64,000 bases of DNA from CBDFMR01 sp965249765 (lineage in GTDB: Bacteria > Bacteroidota > Bacteroidia > Chitinophagales > Saprospiraceae): NCBI GenBank assembly GCA_965249765.1, contig CBDFMR010000005.1, forward strand, positions 930,001-994,000, written 5' to 3'. Position 1 is the first letter of the stretch. Every line of letters begins with the position of its first letter. The notes under the pieces are model-generated. The model was not told the origin of the DNA. It saw only the letters and a list, made by a program, of their open reading frames with translations, and did no database searches. This document shows, in pieces, positions 54,010-63,425 of this stretch. Made by a program: the position numbers and the translations under genes.

Positions 54010-57000
54010 ATGACTAGTAGTAAAACGAACATAAGAGAGAAGTATGAGCAGATATTTGAAAATGTCTACCAAAAACTCAATAATGCGCAGCGCGAAGCAG
54101 TAGACATAACAGATGGTCCTGTCATGGTCATTGCAGGTCCCGGAACAGGAAAAACACAAATATTAGCAGTAAGAATAGGAAAGATCCTCAAGCAAGCAGA
54201 TGTGTCAGCGCACAATCTTCTGTGTTTAACTTATACTGATTCGGCAACGGTGGCTATGCGCAACCGTCTGGTAGAAATAATAGGCCCGGAAGCACATAAA
54301 GTTCATATATATACATTTCATGCTTTCTGCAATCAGGTCATTCAGGAGAACCCTGCATATTTTGGAAACTATAGACAGCTAGAGCCTATTACAGATCTGG
54401 AACGGATCGATGTTTACATGGAAATATTGGACAGCCTACCCGGAGACCATATTCTTAAGAGAATTCGTGGCGATGCCAATTACGAGTTAAGGAGATTGGA
54501 CAATCTGTTTCGGATGATGAAAAAAGAGAATTTGGATGAGACATCGATAGGTAAAAAAATTGATGATTTTCTCGAGACCAAAGAGAAGAATATTGAAGAC
54601 AAAGTTTTTTTCTATCAAAGGAAATATAAAGAGTATCTCCCAGGAGATAAAAAACCTACTGCCTGGGAGAAGTTAGAGTATCAGATGAAGGAGTTGCGGG
54701 CAGCTGTGGTCTTGTATGAACCATATCAGGTTATCATGGATAGAATGGGGCGTTATGATTATGATGACATGATCCTATGGGTAATCAAGGCATTTGATGA
54801 TGATGATCTTATCCTTGCCAAGTATCAAGAGAGATACCAGTACTTTCTAGTCGATGAGTATCAAGATACCAATGGATCGCAGAACATGGTATTGGAAAAG
54901 CTCATTACATTCATGGACCACAGACCCAATGTCTTTGTGGTAGGAGACGATGATCAAGCCATCTATAAATTTCAAGGGGCCAATCTTAATAATATCAAAG
55001 ATTTTAAAGCTGGCCATGATCCTCATACTATTGTACTTGAAAACAATTATCGTTCAAACCAGCCTATCCTCAGTGCCTCGTCAGCTCTCATAGATTTTAA
55101 CCAAGGGAGACTTATCAAAGAAGACAATCTATTTGGAGAAAAGAATCTAATAGCTAGCGGCGGTTATGCTACGGACACTACCATTCCCAGGATACGATGT
55201 TATGAAAACATTGTCCAAGAGCAAGCAGATCTAGCCTCATCGTTGTGCGATGCTTATGGGGAAACGGAAGACCTCAGCAATACGGCGATACTATATCGTA
55301 AGCATGCACAAGTTGAAAAGCTGGTGGAAGTGCTTGAGAAGAAAAATATCCCGCTTAATATTAAACGGAAAGTAGACATTCTGAAAATTCCCCTGATAGA
55401 TAATGTCTTAAATATTCTCTACTACATACAGGCTGAATACCACAAGCCGAACTCTGAAGAGTATCGTTTATTTGAGATCATGCACTATCATTTTTTCAAT
55501 ATTGATACAAGTGACATTGCCAAAATTTCGCTTTTCTGCCGTGAAGGTAAATATGAAGATCCTCGGTTCTTTAGAGTCGTTATGGCTGACCGAGAAGCGT
55601 TGAATGAGTTGGACATTAAGTCAGTTGATGAAATCATTTCCTTAAATGAGATTCTCAATAAGTGGACATCCGACCTAGCCAATGTTACACTCCAAACTCT
55701 TTTTCAAAATGTCTTAAACGAAGGACTGATTCTGAGATATATTTTTGATCGTGCAGAAAAGACTTGGCTCCTTCAGGTTGTAAGTACATTATTTGACAGC
55801 ATAAAAGAAGAAAGTAGGAAGTCGCCAGATATTAAACTCAGTAGTTTTTTGGACAACATCACTAAAATGAAAAAGGCCGAGTTGCCACTACAGGTTAATA
55901 AGATCGTCAATTCAAAAAAAGGTGTACACTTCATTACTGCCCATTCTGCCAAGGGACTTGAATTTCAAAATGTTCATATCATAGGATGTGACAAGGAGGC
56001 ATGGGACAAGAATTCCAGGAAGTATAATCAGTACACTTATCCTGACAACATTAATGAAGACAGTGCTGTCAATATCGAAGATGAAAGAAGATTGTTTTTT
56101 GTGGCGATGACCAGAGCGGAGAAGAACCTGGTGATCTCATATTCACTGCATAAGGAGAACGGGAAAGACTTGGGTGCTAGTCAGTTTGTAGATGAAATAA
56201 TTGCTGCTACGAATTTGACGATTGAGAACGTAGAAGTACCGCCTGTGACCATTAACGATTTTGAATACTACAACCTTCTCAAGAATAATAAGGAAGTTAA
56301 GCTGTTTGATAATGATCTACTGAATAAGGTCTTGGAGAATTACAAACTCAGTGTCACCAGCCTCAACAAGTATCTAAAATGTACTGTTTCTTTTTATTTT
56401 GAGTCCATTCTCAGAGTGCCATCGGCAAGGAACATTTATACAGGCTTTGGGAGGGCCGTTCACCGTGCTCTACAGTTGTTTTTTGAAGATATAAATGCTA
56501 ATAAAGAAAGGAGTAAAGAAACATTGGTCAAGCACTTTAATAGAGGCATGCAAGAGGTGAAGTCGCACTTCACAGACAAAGAATATGGGGAATATATAGA
56601 CTATGGAACACGAATACTGAATGCTTACTATGATGAAAATCTGTTAAACACATCTCCAGCAAAATCCTATGAGATGGAGTGTAAACTCGACAATGCTGAG
56701 TATAACGGAGTGCCTATCAAAGGAGTCCTTGACATGGTAGAAGTCTATGATGGCTATATCAATGTAGTGGACTATAAAACAGGAAAATTTGAGAAAAGTG
56801 AGACCAAATCAAAGCTAAGACCACCGACGAGTAATAAACCGGCAGGAGGGGATTACTGGAGACAAATTGTCTTCTATAAAATGCTCGTCGACAGCGATAA
56901 AAAGCATAATTGGAATATGACTTCTGGTGTTATTGATTTTGTTGAACCTGATAAAAAATCTGGCAAATTTAAAAATGAGAAGTACGTCATTTCCGATAAA

Positions 57001-57174
57001 GATCTGGAAGTAGTGGGCCAACAGGTCGAGGAAACCTGGAAAAATATCAATGAACATAAGTTCGGGACTTTGTGTGATGATGACAAGTGCTACTGGTGTG
57101 ATTTTGTGCGGAACGACTACATGTTTAGCGATGAAATGGAGGCTGACATGGTGGAAGAAAATCAAGACCTGTGA
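54010..57174 (+). CDS. UvrD-like helicase fused to PD-(D/E)XK nuclease (AddAB/RecBCD-type)
   Basis: A 1,054-residue protein for DNA break processing. The SF1A helicase part has a Q motif (LNNAQREAV), Walker A AGPGTGKTQ (42-50), TYTDSATVAM, Walker B FLVDEYQDTN, GDDDQAIYKFQGA and the late motif VHFITAHSAKGLEF...RRLFFVAMTRAEKNL. From about residue 780 a nuclease domain follows with GVLDMVEV and VVDYKTGK. Cys791 plus Cys1022, Cys1027 and Cys1030 flank it and could hold an iron-sulfur cluster as in AddB. It stands without a recognisable AddB partner. Its stop overlaps the next start (GTGA). Confidence 0.88.
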   Translation: MTSSKTNIREKYEQIFENVYQKLNNAQREAVDITDGPVMVIAGPGTGKTQILAVRIGKILKQADVSAHNLLCLTYTDSATVAMRNRLVEIIGPEAHKVHIYTFHAFCNQVIQENPAYFGNYRQLEPITDLERIDVYMEILDSLPGDHILKRIRGDANYELRRLDNLFRMMKKENLDETSIGKKIDDFLETKEKNIEDKVFFYQRKYKEYLPGDKKPTAWEKLEYQMKELRAAVVLYEPYQVIMDRMGRYDYDDMILWVIKAFDDDDLILAKYQERYQYFLVDEYQDTNGSQNMVLEKLITFMDHRPNVFVVGDDDQAIYKFQGANLNNIKDFKAGHDPHTIVLENNYRSNQPILSASSALIDFNQGRLIKEDNLFGEKNLIASGGYATDTTIPRIRCYENIVQEQADLASSLCDAYGETEDLSNTAILYRKHAQVEKLVEVLEKKNIPLNIKRKVDILKIPLIDNVLNILYYIQAEYHKPNSEEYRLFEIMHYHFFNIDTSDIAKISLFCREGKYEDPRFFRVVMADREALNELDIKSVDEIISLNEILNKWTSDLANVTLQTLFQNVLNEGLILRYIFDRAEKTWLLQVVSTLFDSIKEESRKSPDIKLSSFLDNITKMKKAELPLQVNKIVNSKKGVHFITAHSAKGLEFQNVHIIGCDKEAWDKNSRKYNQYTYPDNINEDSAVNIEDERRLFFVAMTRAEKNLVISYSLHKENGKDLGASQFVDEIIAATNLTIENVEVPPVTINDFEYYNLLKNNKEVKLFDNDLLNKVLENYKLSVTSLNKYLKCTVSFYFESILRVPSARNIYTGFGRAVHRALQLFFEDINANKERSKETLVKHFNRGMQEVKSHFTDKEYGEYIDYGTRILNAYYDENLLNTSPAKSYEMECKLDNAEYNGVPIKGVLDMVEVYDGYINVVDYKTGKFEKSETKSKLRPPTSNKPAGGDYWRQIVFYKMLVDSDKKHNWNMTSGVIDFVEPDKKSGKFKNEKYVISDKDLEVVGQQVEETWKNINEHKFGTLCDDDKCYWCDFVRNDYMFSDEMEADMVEENQDL

Positions 57175-58553
57175 CCAGAATCTTTATACCCCTTCATTAT
57201 CTGTTTTTATTATTGGCTCTGTCTTTTGGTGGAGCAATGATATTTATCAATCCACCAGGACAAGGACCTGACGAATCAAATCATTTTCATCGAACCTCCC
57301 ACATCCTTACAGGATCGATAATGGGGTGTCACCTGCATGAGAATAGGCTAGGAGGGGAAATCGATGAGGCATATTTACAACTTACGTCCCACTTTGATAG
57401 CATCATGAATAGCGATGTTGTGAAGTATGATGATGAGGATTTCCGATATATCAATGGCATTCAGAAAACCGGCAAAAGGGCGTTTACGGATTTTGCAAAC
57501 GTGGGCTATTATTCACCTACCTTGTACATTCCACATGTCATTGGAATAGGTTTGTCACGGCTATTTAATTTAAAACCGATCAACGAGCTTTATATAGGTA
57601 GGATATCTGGATTTCTCTTTTGGATAGGAGTTATTTTCTTTTCAATTAAGATTATACCAGTATATAAGGAGCTCTTTACCTTTCTGGCATTATTACCTGC
57701 TTCACTGAGTATCAATACTAATTTAAGTGGCGATACCGTAAGTAACGCATTGAGTTTTTTTTGGATTGCCACGATGTTTTCGGCCATCTACACTGGAAAT
57801 AAGAAACTGTCTTGGAGGTGGGTGGGATTATTGGTATTGTCGATTTTTGTAACATCGATAAATAAACCAGTATATTTTCCTTTGGTATTTCTCTTGTTTC
57901 TTGTTCCGGATGAGATGCTGCCCACACCCCGACTTTTAAAATATGGAATTCCAGGACTGACCATGCTCGTCGTTGTGCTATGGTCATTATATAGTAGCGG
58001 ACTGTTTATTCCATATGATCGTTATGATACTCATATACGAGATGCACAAGGAATTCATAAGGGTGTTGACCCTGGAGAGCAATTGGAGTACATTGTAACT
58101 CATCCATTGTCATTCGCTAAGACTTCCCTTATATCTTATGCGGAAACGGCCCGTGCAACCTGGGCGCATTATATTGGGAAATTTGGCTGGTATAAAAATT
58201 ATTTGCCCACATGGCTTATTGGAATTCTTAGTCTGTATATGCTTCTTCTTCTTTTGTTAAAGAATATGGAGCGTCCGTTTTCATTTCCAAAGAAACATAG
58301 AAAGGTGTTTCTAGCCATTTCTCTGACCATGATCTTAGCAGTTACAGTGTCATTGTACATGCAGTGGAATCCGGTAGGCAATGACCGGGTGTGGTCCTTA
58401 TCAGGACGGTATTTTATACCTGTGTTTCCGTTGTTTTTTTTAGCCATTTCCCGACCGACTTTTAAAATTTCATACTTACAATCGTTATTGATCGTCGTGA
58501 TTTTAGCGGGATTGACGGGTCTGCTTAACTCGGTGTATAATACTTTTTATTAG
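57171..58553 (+). CDS. DUF2142-like polytopic membrane protein
   Basis: A 460-residue membrane protein with about eleven helices. The first loop has INPPGQGPDESNHFHRTSHI, fitting the DUF2142 pattern P-x-D-E-x-x-H-x-x-R, where the acidic pair resembles the active site of GT-C glycosyltransferases. A conserved GRYFIPVFPL lies near the end. Probable role: sugar transfer to an envelope glycan from a lipid carrier; the substrate is unknown. It starts with GTG overlapping the helicase stop. Confidence 0.8.
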   Translation: MTRIFIPLHYLFLLLALSFGGAMIFINPPGQGPDESNHFHRTSHILTGSIMGCHLHENRLGGEIDEAYLQLTSHFDSIMNSDVVKYDDEDFRYINGIQKTGKRAFTDFANVGYYSPTLYIPHVIGIGLSRLFNLKPINELYIGRISGFLFWIGVIFFSIKIIPVYKELFTFLALLPASLSINTNLSGDTVSNALSFFWIATMFSAIYTGNKKLSWRWVGLLVLSIFVTSINKPVYFPLVFLLFLVPDEMLPTPRLLKYGIPGLTMLVVVLWSLYSSGLFIPYDRYDTHIRDAQGIHKGVDPGEQLEYIVTHPLSFAKTSLISYAETARATWAHYIGKFGWYKNYLPTWLIGILSLYMLLLLLLKNMERPFSFPKKHRKVFLAISLTMILAVTVSLYMQWNPVGNDRVWSLSGRYFIPVFPLFFLAISRPTFKISYLQSLLIVVILAGLTGLLNSVYNTFY

Positions 58554-58633
58554 GTTGAACGGAATGTTCAGCAGACATCGCTTGATGCTTTAGTGGAAGG
58601 ACATGCTAAGGGAAATTCAGTAGTAAAGGAAAT

Positions 58634-58680
58634 ACCCTGAAGGGTTTGAATATCAATAGCCGTAATCTATAGATCACGGC
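58634..58680. repeat. Paired hairpins, REP-like
   Basis: ACCCT-GA-AGGGT... that is ACCCTGAAGGGT (58634-58645), and GCCGT-N12-ACGGC (58659-58680), separated by TTGAATATCAATA. From memory similar pairs recur between genes in this phylum. The surrounding 245-base gap (58554-58799) has no supported gene. Confidence 0.5.
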
Positions 58681-58799
58681 ATGGATCGGACGATGATATA
58701 CATTGGTCCTATGACTACTGGAAGCCACTAGACTCTTGGATCGGAATTTTTGATCCATACAATCTGTTTGTGAATACACCTAAGCATTTTTGAAATGTA

Positions 58800-59102
58800 T
58801 TAATAATCGGAAAATTGTTTTGGTAAATCTCTAGCACCGTGTAGTACTCTTACTATACGTATTCTGTCAATCTTTATACGATAAAAAACCACATGTCGCT
58901 CTTTTAATATACTGCGCAATTCCTCTCTAATTTCAGAACGATCTCTTCCCGATTCGGGATGTAATAGCAACATTTCGAATGCATCATCAAATGATGATAC
59001 ATATCTAACTGCTTGATCAACACCGAACTCATTCTCAGTGTAGTCAAAAATAACTTCCAAATCAAACTCTGCAGCAGCAGAAATCTCGATGAAAAATTCC
59101 AT
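58800..59102 (-). CDS. ParE/RelE-family toxin
   Basis: A 100-residue toxin. Family marks are ISAAAEFDLEVIFDYTENEFG, LLLHPESGRDRSEI, and the C-terminal VVFYRIKIDRIRIVRVLHGARDLP, split by a turn. ParE toxins poison gyrase, while RelE relatives cut mRNA; the LHGARD end is of the ParE kind. It follows the antitoxin gene with a 3-base gap. No defects were seen. Confidence 0.9.
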   Translation of the reverse strand: MEFFIEISAAAEFDLEVIFDYTENEFGVDQAVRYVSSFDDAFEMLLLHPESGRDRSEIREELRSILKERHVVFYRIKIDRIRIVRVLHGARDLPKQFSDY

Positions 59103-59105
59103 GCC

Positions 59106-59339
59106 CTATTTCAACATTGCTTTTCGTTTATCCCGAGCAATTTGCGAAGCTGTTCTGGAACTGGCTGAACCAGACCAACCCTTGGAGATTTCAGCTCGCA
59201 AGTCCTCTATTATTTTATGCCGATATACTCGGTGCAAACGCAATGCATCTCGAACGACTTCACTGGCATTTTTGAAATCACCGGATTTCAATTGATTTTG
59301 AATGTACTTTTCTTGTTGATCTGTGAAGCTAATATTCAT
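59106..59339 (-). CDS. ParD-family antitoxin
   Basis: A 77-residue ribbon-helix-helix protein with the ParD pattern ISFTDQQEKYIQNQL, SGDFKNASEVVRDALRLH and a C-terminal toxin-binding part with many Arg/Lys and Ser. It is the first gene of the module and should repress it. A palindrome upstream is the likely operator. Confidence 0.9.
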   Translation of the reverse strand: MNISFTDQQEKYIQNQLKSGDFKNASEVVRDALRLHRVYRHKIIEDLRAEISKGWSGSASSRTASQIARDKRKAMLK

Positions 59340-59370
59340 GTAATAAAGATATCAATATTATCCATAATGG

Positions 59371-59380
59371 CCAATATTGG
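59371..59380. promoter_or_regulatory. Candidate ParD operator
   Basis: CCAATATTGG is a perfect 10-base palindrome 32 bases before the parD ATG, and TATCAATATTATCC next to it (59350-59363) is a partial second copy. Confidence 0.45.
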
Positions 59381-59414
59381 ACATAACAGTATAAGACAAA
59401 ATTCAGAATCATGA

Positions 59415-59738
59415 TTATGATATACGGAAGCTTTGAGCCCAGATAATACCCAAGCTTAGAAATAAGCTGCTGAAATTCAACAAAGTATAATGAGCCTTGT
59501 AACAAAATAAGGGTAAATGAGTGTTCAATCCCTCTGAGCTAGTGCAGGAGGCACGTGTTAAGGGTATATATAAACTTAGGTTTTTTTTACCGATGGCTTT
59601 AGCCAACGGTAATTCTATCTGACACTTGGGCTTTAGCCCCAGTTCGTTAAAAAAAGACCAGTAATATCCGCAACACAAGTGCCTTAGCAATAGACATATA
59701 TTTTATCTTTCTCGTTTACATTGAAAAGCGATCTCAAT
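59415..59738. repeat. Gene-free stretch with two palindromic repeats
   Basis: CCGATGGCT-TT-AGCCAACGG (59590-59609, one mismatch) and GGGCT-TT-AGCCC (59628-59639) follow each other and share the GGCTTTAGCC centre. This is the look of a REP-type pair. No coding frame with support lies in the gap; a 91-codon frame on the minus strand is composed of the repeats and is rejected. Confidence 0.55.
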
Positions 59739-60695
59739 ATGAAATACCTTTTAATAATTATTCTTGCTGCTCTTTCTGCATGCCAATCAAAAAAGGACGT
59801 AGTTCTAATCGATAATCGTCCTGAATCAGTTGAATTATTTGCTGAAGGGGTGGTCTCAACAGGACTCTACGAGCGTGACATAGCAATATCTGCTCATGGA
59901 GATGAAGTAATATTTACTGTCGGGGATTATAAGCAATCCAAGCGTGGTCTTGTCAGGATAGTTAAAAGAAATGACATCTGGACTGAGCCGGAGATATTGT
60001 CATTCTCAGGAAAGCACATGGACATAGAGCCTTTCATCACACCCGATGGTTTAAAGTTGTTTTTTGCATCTGACCGACCTACTGACGGGAATGTAGAAAG
60101 GGAAGATTATAATATCTGGGTTGCTGATAGAGTAGGGGATGACTGGGGAGAGCCATATAATTTGGATACTGTTATCAGTACTGAAAGCAACGAGTATTAC
60201 CCCTCTGTTTCGTCCAATGGAAATTTGTACTTCACAGCGACAAAAGATGATGGATTTGGGGGAGAGGATATTCTTATGAGCAGGTTCATTGATGGCAAAT
60301 ATTTGCATCCTGTTGTGCTTGACACCATGATCAATACAGAATTTTATGAATACAATGCCTTTATTAGTCCGGATGAAGAGTACATCATCTTTGGATCTTA
60401 TGGCAGAGAGGATGGTATGGGAGGTGGAGACTTATATGTCAGTGTCAAGGATATAGATGGTCAGTGGACTGAGGCCTTAAATCTAGGAAAAGACATAAAT
60501 ACGGAGAGCCTTGACTACTGTCCTTTTGTAGATGTACACCGTGGAAACTTTTACTTCACGAGCGAGCGCAAGACACCTGTAGATAAAGTAGTTACGACTT
60601 ACGATGAATTTACCTCTCTGGCTCAAAATGTAAACAATGGGATGGGGAATATTTACAGGGTAAGCCTTGAGAAAATCCTGTCCAAGAAAAAATAA
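59739..60695 (+). CDS. PD40/WD40-like propeller lipoprotein
   Basis: A 318-residue lipoprotein (lipobox LSAC in LLIIILAALSACQSKK) with repeated PD40-type blades: EPFITPDGLKLFFASDRP, YYPSVSSNGNLYFTATKDD, YNAFISPDEEYIIFGSYG, DYCPFVDVHRGNFYFTSERK. Each has the D/S-G-x-x-L/I-x-F pattern of TolB-like propellers. ATG 59739 gives the correct signal; an upstream TTG does not. The role is unknown, perhaps binding an envelope partner. It ends 4 bases from the convergent DUF1801 gene. Confidence 0.82.
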   Translation: MKYLLIIILAALSACQSKKDVVLIDNRPESVELFAEGVVSTGLYERDIAISAHGDEVIFTVGDYKQSKRGLVRIVKRNDIWTEPEILSFSGKHMDIEPFITPDGLKLFFASDRPTDGNVEREDYNIWVADRVGDDWGEPYNLDTVISTESNEYYPSVSSNGNLYFTATKDDGFGGEDILMSRFIDGKYLHPVVLDTMINTEFYEYNAFISPDEEYIIFGSYGREDGMGGGDLYVSVKDIDGQWTEALNLGKDINTESLDYCPFVDVHRGNFYFTSERKTPVDKVVTTYDEFTSLAQNVNNGMGNIYRVSLEKILSKKK

Positions 60696-60699
60696 AGGT

Positions 60700-61155
60700 T
60701 TACCTCTTCACATTAGCTTCATAGATGTCTATCCATTGTTGGCAAGTCATCTTTCCTGCCAGCTCACCTATCAGATCAACTGGGATATCCTCAATTTTTT
60801 TAAAACGAATACAGCTTTTGCCCATATCCAGTTTTCGCGATGAGTGCTTGGGGTATTCCTTGACAAACCAATCATGGATGCTGGTATCAGCATAGATGCC
60901 TGAGTGATAGACAGCGATGAAGTTTTTCTGAGACGCGAGATTCATAAACGGAAGAGGCAACTTGGGATCACAATGGTAACCATCAGGATACAATGAATGT
61001 GGTACCACATAACCTATCATACCGTAACTCATCTCTTCTTTGAAGCCCTTTGGAAGATTTTTACGGATGACGGCCCTAAGCTTTTTTATTACCGACTGGC
61101 GGTCTTCGGGTACTTTAGATGTATAATCTGCTGGGGATGTTGCTTCTATTCTCAT
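60700..61155 (-). CDS. DUF1801 family protein
   Basis: A 151-residue protein with the YdhG-like fold. Marks: RAVIRKNLPKGFKEEMSYGMIGY, PLPFMNLASQKNFIAVYHSGIY, and KLDMGKSCIRFKKIEDIPVDLIGEL, a typical end strand-helix. It is related in fold to small heme- or iron-chaperone-like proteins, but no firm function is known. It lies 14 bases downstream of nadA and is likely co-transcribed. Confidence 0.85.
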   Translation of the reverse strand: MRIEATSPADYTSKVPEDRQSVIKKLRAVIRKNLPKGFKEEMSYGMIGYVVPHSLYPDGYHCDPKLPLPFMNLASQKNFIAVYHSGIYADTSIHDWFVKEYPKHSSRKLDMGKSCIRFKKIEDIPVDLIGELAGKMTCQQWIDIYEANVKR

Positions 61156-61169
61156 TTACTTTGATATTA

Positions 61170-62228
61170 TTATTCTTCTGTATTGTAACTACTCAATGTA
61201 AGACCTGCCTTGGCACTGATATCCATCATGCGGTTGATGCATTTTATCCCTTTCTCTATCACCCAATCTTCAAGGATGATCTCTGGTAATTCATATTTCA
61301 TAGCAAGATAAAGTTTTTCCATTGTGTTGAGCTTCATGTGCGGACAGTCATTGCAAGCACAATTGTTCTCTGGAGGGGCCGGGATAAATTCCTTTTCAGG
61401 AGACTTAAGTTCCATCTGATGCAGGATACCGGATTCTGTTGCTACAATAAATTTTTTAGTGTCGCTATCCTGGGTATACTTGATCAGCTGACTAGTAGAG
61501 CCGATGAAATGGGCTTTTTCCAATAGATGATCTTCACATTCTGGGTGAGCGATAAACTCTGCATCTGGATGGGCAATGATAAGCTTGGTGATTTTTTCGT
61601 TCGAGAAAATCTCATGAACCATACAAGCCCCATTCCAGAGAATCATGTCTCTGCCAGTCTTTTTCTGAAGGTATGCTCCGAGGTTTTTATCTGGGGCAAA
61701 GATGATGCCTTTGTCAGCCGGCACACTGTTGATGACATGCTCTGCGTTAGAGGAAGTACAACAAATGTCGGTAAGAGTTTTTTGCTCAGCCGTACAATTG
61801 ATGTAACTCACAACGATATGATTCGGATGCTTTTCTTTAAACTTACTGAAGATGTGAGGCGGACATGAATCCGCAAGAGAGCATCCAGCCTTGAGATCTG
61901 GAAGAATGACTTTTTTACTTGGATTGAGCATTTTTGCCGTCTCTGCCATGAAATGGACACCGGCAAACACAATAAGGTCGGCATCGGTCTGTTCTGCTTT
62001 CTGCGCAAGTCCCAGACTGTCACCTATATAATCGGCTATATCTTGAATCTCAGATTCCTGATAATAGTGAGCGAGTACGATGGCGTTTTTTTCTTTCTTG
62101 AGCCTCTCAATTTCCTCTTCAAGATTCATCATGGGATCTACATCGATGTCGAGATATCCCATTTCCGATAGATGATCCTTAGCCACTTCAAATTGTGTTG
62201 TCATTTGCCTATTTTTGTTTAATAACAT
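61170..62228 (-). CDS. nadA: Quinolinate synthase
   Basis: The [4Fe-4S] enzyme that makes quinolinate from iminoaspartate and dihydroxyacetone phosphate in NAD synthesis. Cluster cysteines are expected in LKAGCSLADSCP, in NGACMVHEIF and in CACNDCPHM. LAHYYQESEIQDIADYIGDSL is the family N-terminal block. Two ATG starts are possible (62228 and 62204); the second gives MTTQFEVAKDHL. No nadB or nadC is nearby. Length is normal. Confidence 0.95.
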   Translation of the reverse strand: MLLNKNRQMTTQFEVAKDHLSEMGYLDIDVDPMMNLEEEIERLKKEKNAIVLAHYYQESEIQDIADYIGDSLGLAQKAEQTDADLIVFAGVHFMAETAKMLNPSKKVILPDLKAGCSLADSCPPHIFSKFKEKHPNHIVVSYINCTAEQKTLTDICCTSSNAEHVINSVPADKGIIFAPDKNLGAYLQKKTGRDMILWNGACMVHEIFSNEKITKLIIAHPDAEFIAHPECEDHLLEKAHFIGSTSQLIKYTQDSDTKKFIVATESGILHQMELKSPEKEFIPAPPENNCACNDCPHMKLNTMEKLYLAMKYELPEIILEDWVIEKGIKCINRMMDISAKAGLTLSSYNTEE

Positions 62229-62269
62229 GATTAACGGAAAACCGTTGTTTATATGACATCTTTCTTACC

Positions 62270-62986
62270 TCAAAGCAACAAAAATATCGCGGGAATATTG
62301 TGAATATCTGGCAAGCTTGACTTTCTCCATTCTGATATGCTTTTTGTCATTATATCTTCGTTTTTTGATCCAATGCCGGCGGCAATGCACAATCTAGCGG
62401 TGTCACTTAGGGTGCTAATGCAAGAATGAACCATGGCATTGTTTCGATATGGAGTTTCCATGAATATCTGGGTCTGGTCGTGCTTCCTAGCCACTTGTTC
62501 TAATTTTCTTAATCGACTTACTAGCTCATTTTTTTTCACAGGTAAGTAGCCATGGAAGGTAAAATTCTGACCATTGAGTCCAGATGCCATCAGAGCCATG
62601 AGGATCGAGGATGGCCCTACCAGAGGAACGACATGCACTTGGTTTTTATGAGCCCAGTCGACTATTCGATTACCAGGGTCTGCAATGCCTGGGCACCCTG
62701 CTTCCGATAGTACGCCGACATTGTATTTTGGAAGATTTTCATTCAAATACGCTAGCCATTCTTGATCATCTTGATCATCCTGATCATGTTTTTGCAATTC
62801 AATAATGGATATATCCTTCATTGGTGTTGGGTGTCCTATCGCTTTGAGGAAAGCCCTAGCGGTTTTGGCTCGCTCGGCAATAAAATGTACCGTTTCGTAA
62901 ATGATGTCCCTAGTGGCAGGTGGAATGGTTTCTACATTCCATTCAACAATGGGACATGGGATCATGTATATCTTTCCTGAAAGCAT
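62270..62986 (-). CDS. RsmI-like tetrapyrrole-methylase-fold SAM methyltransferase
   Basis: About 238 residues with the tetrapyrrole methylase fold. The core is GVLSEAGCPGIADPGNRIVDWAH, VVPLVGPSSILMALMASGLNGQNFTFHGYLP and QIFMETPYRNNAM, as in RsmI. It is shorter than true RsmI (about 280 residues) and has a diverged N-terminus (IYMIPCPIVEWNVETIPPATRD), the kind found as a second paralogue in Bacteroidota. Its RNA target is unknown. Near residue 70 the product has an acidic tract HDQDDQDDQ, encoded by three 9-base repeats (about 62762-62788). ATG 62986 is chosen over GTG 62992. Confidence 0.85.
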   Translation of the reverse strand: MLSGKIYMIPCPIVEWNVETIPPATRDIIYETVHFIAERAKTARAFLKAIGHPTPMKDISIIELQKHDQDDQDDQEWLAYLNENLPKYNVGVLSEAGCPGIADPGNRIVDWAHKNQVHVVPLVGPSSILMALMASGLNGQNFTFHGYLPVKKNELVSRLRKLEQVARKHDQTQIFMETPYRNNAMVHSCISTLSDTARLCIAAGIGSKNEDIMTKSISEWRKSSLPDIHNIPAIFLLL

Positions 62987-63069
62987 AATCACAAGATTAG
63001 TCTATTGGCTACAATTTAATATAAGGTAGTAAACGAGAGGAGTCTTCTTCTCAATCATTCTTTGGAAAT

Positions 63070-63423
63070 TCACGCCGTCAGAATTAAAGTAGGATCGATA
63101 TTCAATTTAGTATATAATCCCTTAGCTAATTCAATTGTCAACCCTCTTTTACCATTTAAAATTTCACTCACACGTGAAGGTGTTGTACCTAAAATTTCGG
63201 CTACATCTTTTTGTTTAAGCTTTCGCTGATACATCCTCAGCTCAATCATTTCAATTAGATTACTTGGCTTAAATGCAAAGTGATCTTCTTCATATGTTGC
63301 TATCGAATCTGAAAGTTCGTCAAGTTCTAGTTGATGCTTTTTATCGAGTCTACCCTTATCGGTAAGTAACTTGAGTAATACTTCTAATCGTTTGGATTTC
63401 GCTTTGTACTCAGAATTGGTCAT
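63070..63423 (-). CDS. HigA-type antitoxin (XRE helix-turn-helix)
   Basis: A 117-residue protein with an acidic N-terminal half that probably covers the toxin and a C-terminal HTH: LKQKDVAEILGTTPSRVSEILNGKRGLT. This is the order of HigA antitoxins encoded after the toxin gene. It starts 2 bases after the HigB stop. Confidence 0.88.
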   Translation of the reverse strand: MTNSEYKAKSKRLEVLLKLLTDKGRLDKKHQLELDELSDSIATYEEDHFAFKPSNLIEMIELRMYQRKLKQKDVAEILGTTPSRVSEILNGKRGLTIELAKGLYTKLNIDPTLILTA

Positions 63424-63425
63424 AA

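Noticed and set aside
59415..59690. A 91-codon minus-strand frame before the PD40 lipoprotein gene
   Set aside because: It is made largely of the palindromic repeats, lacks a domain and would overlap the likely parD promoter region.
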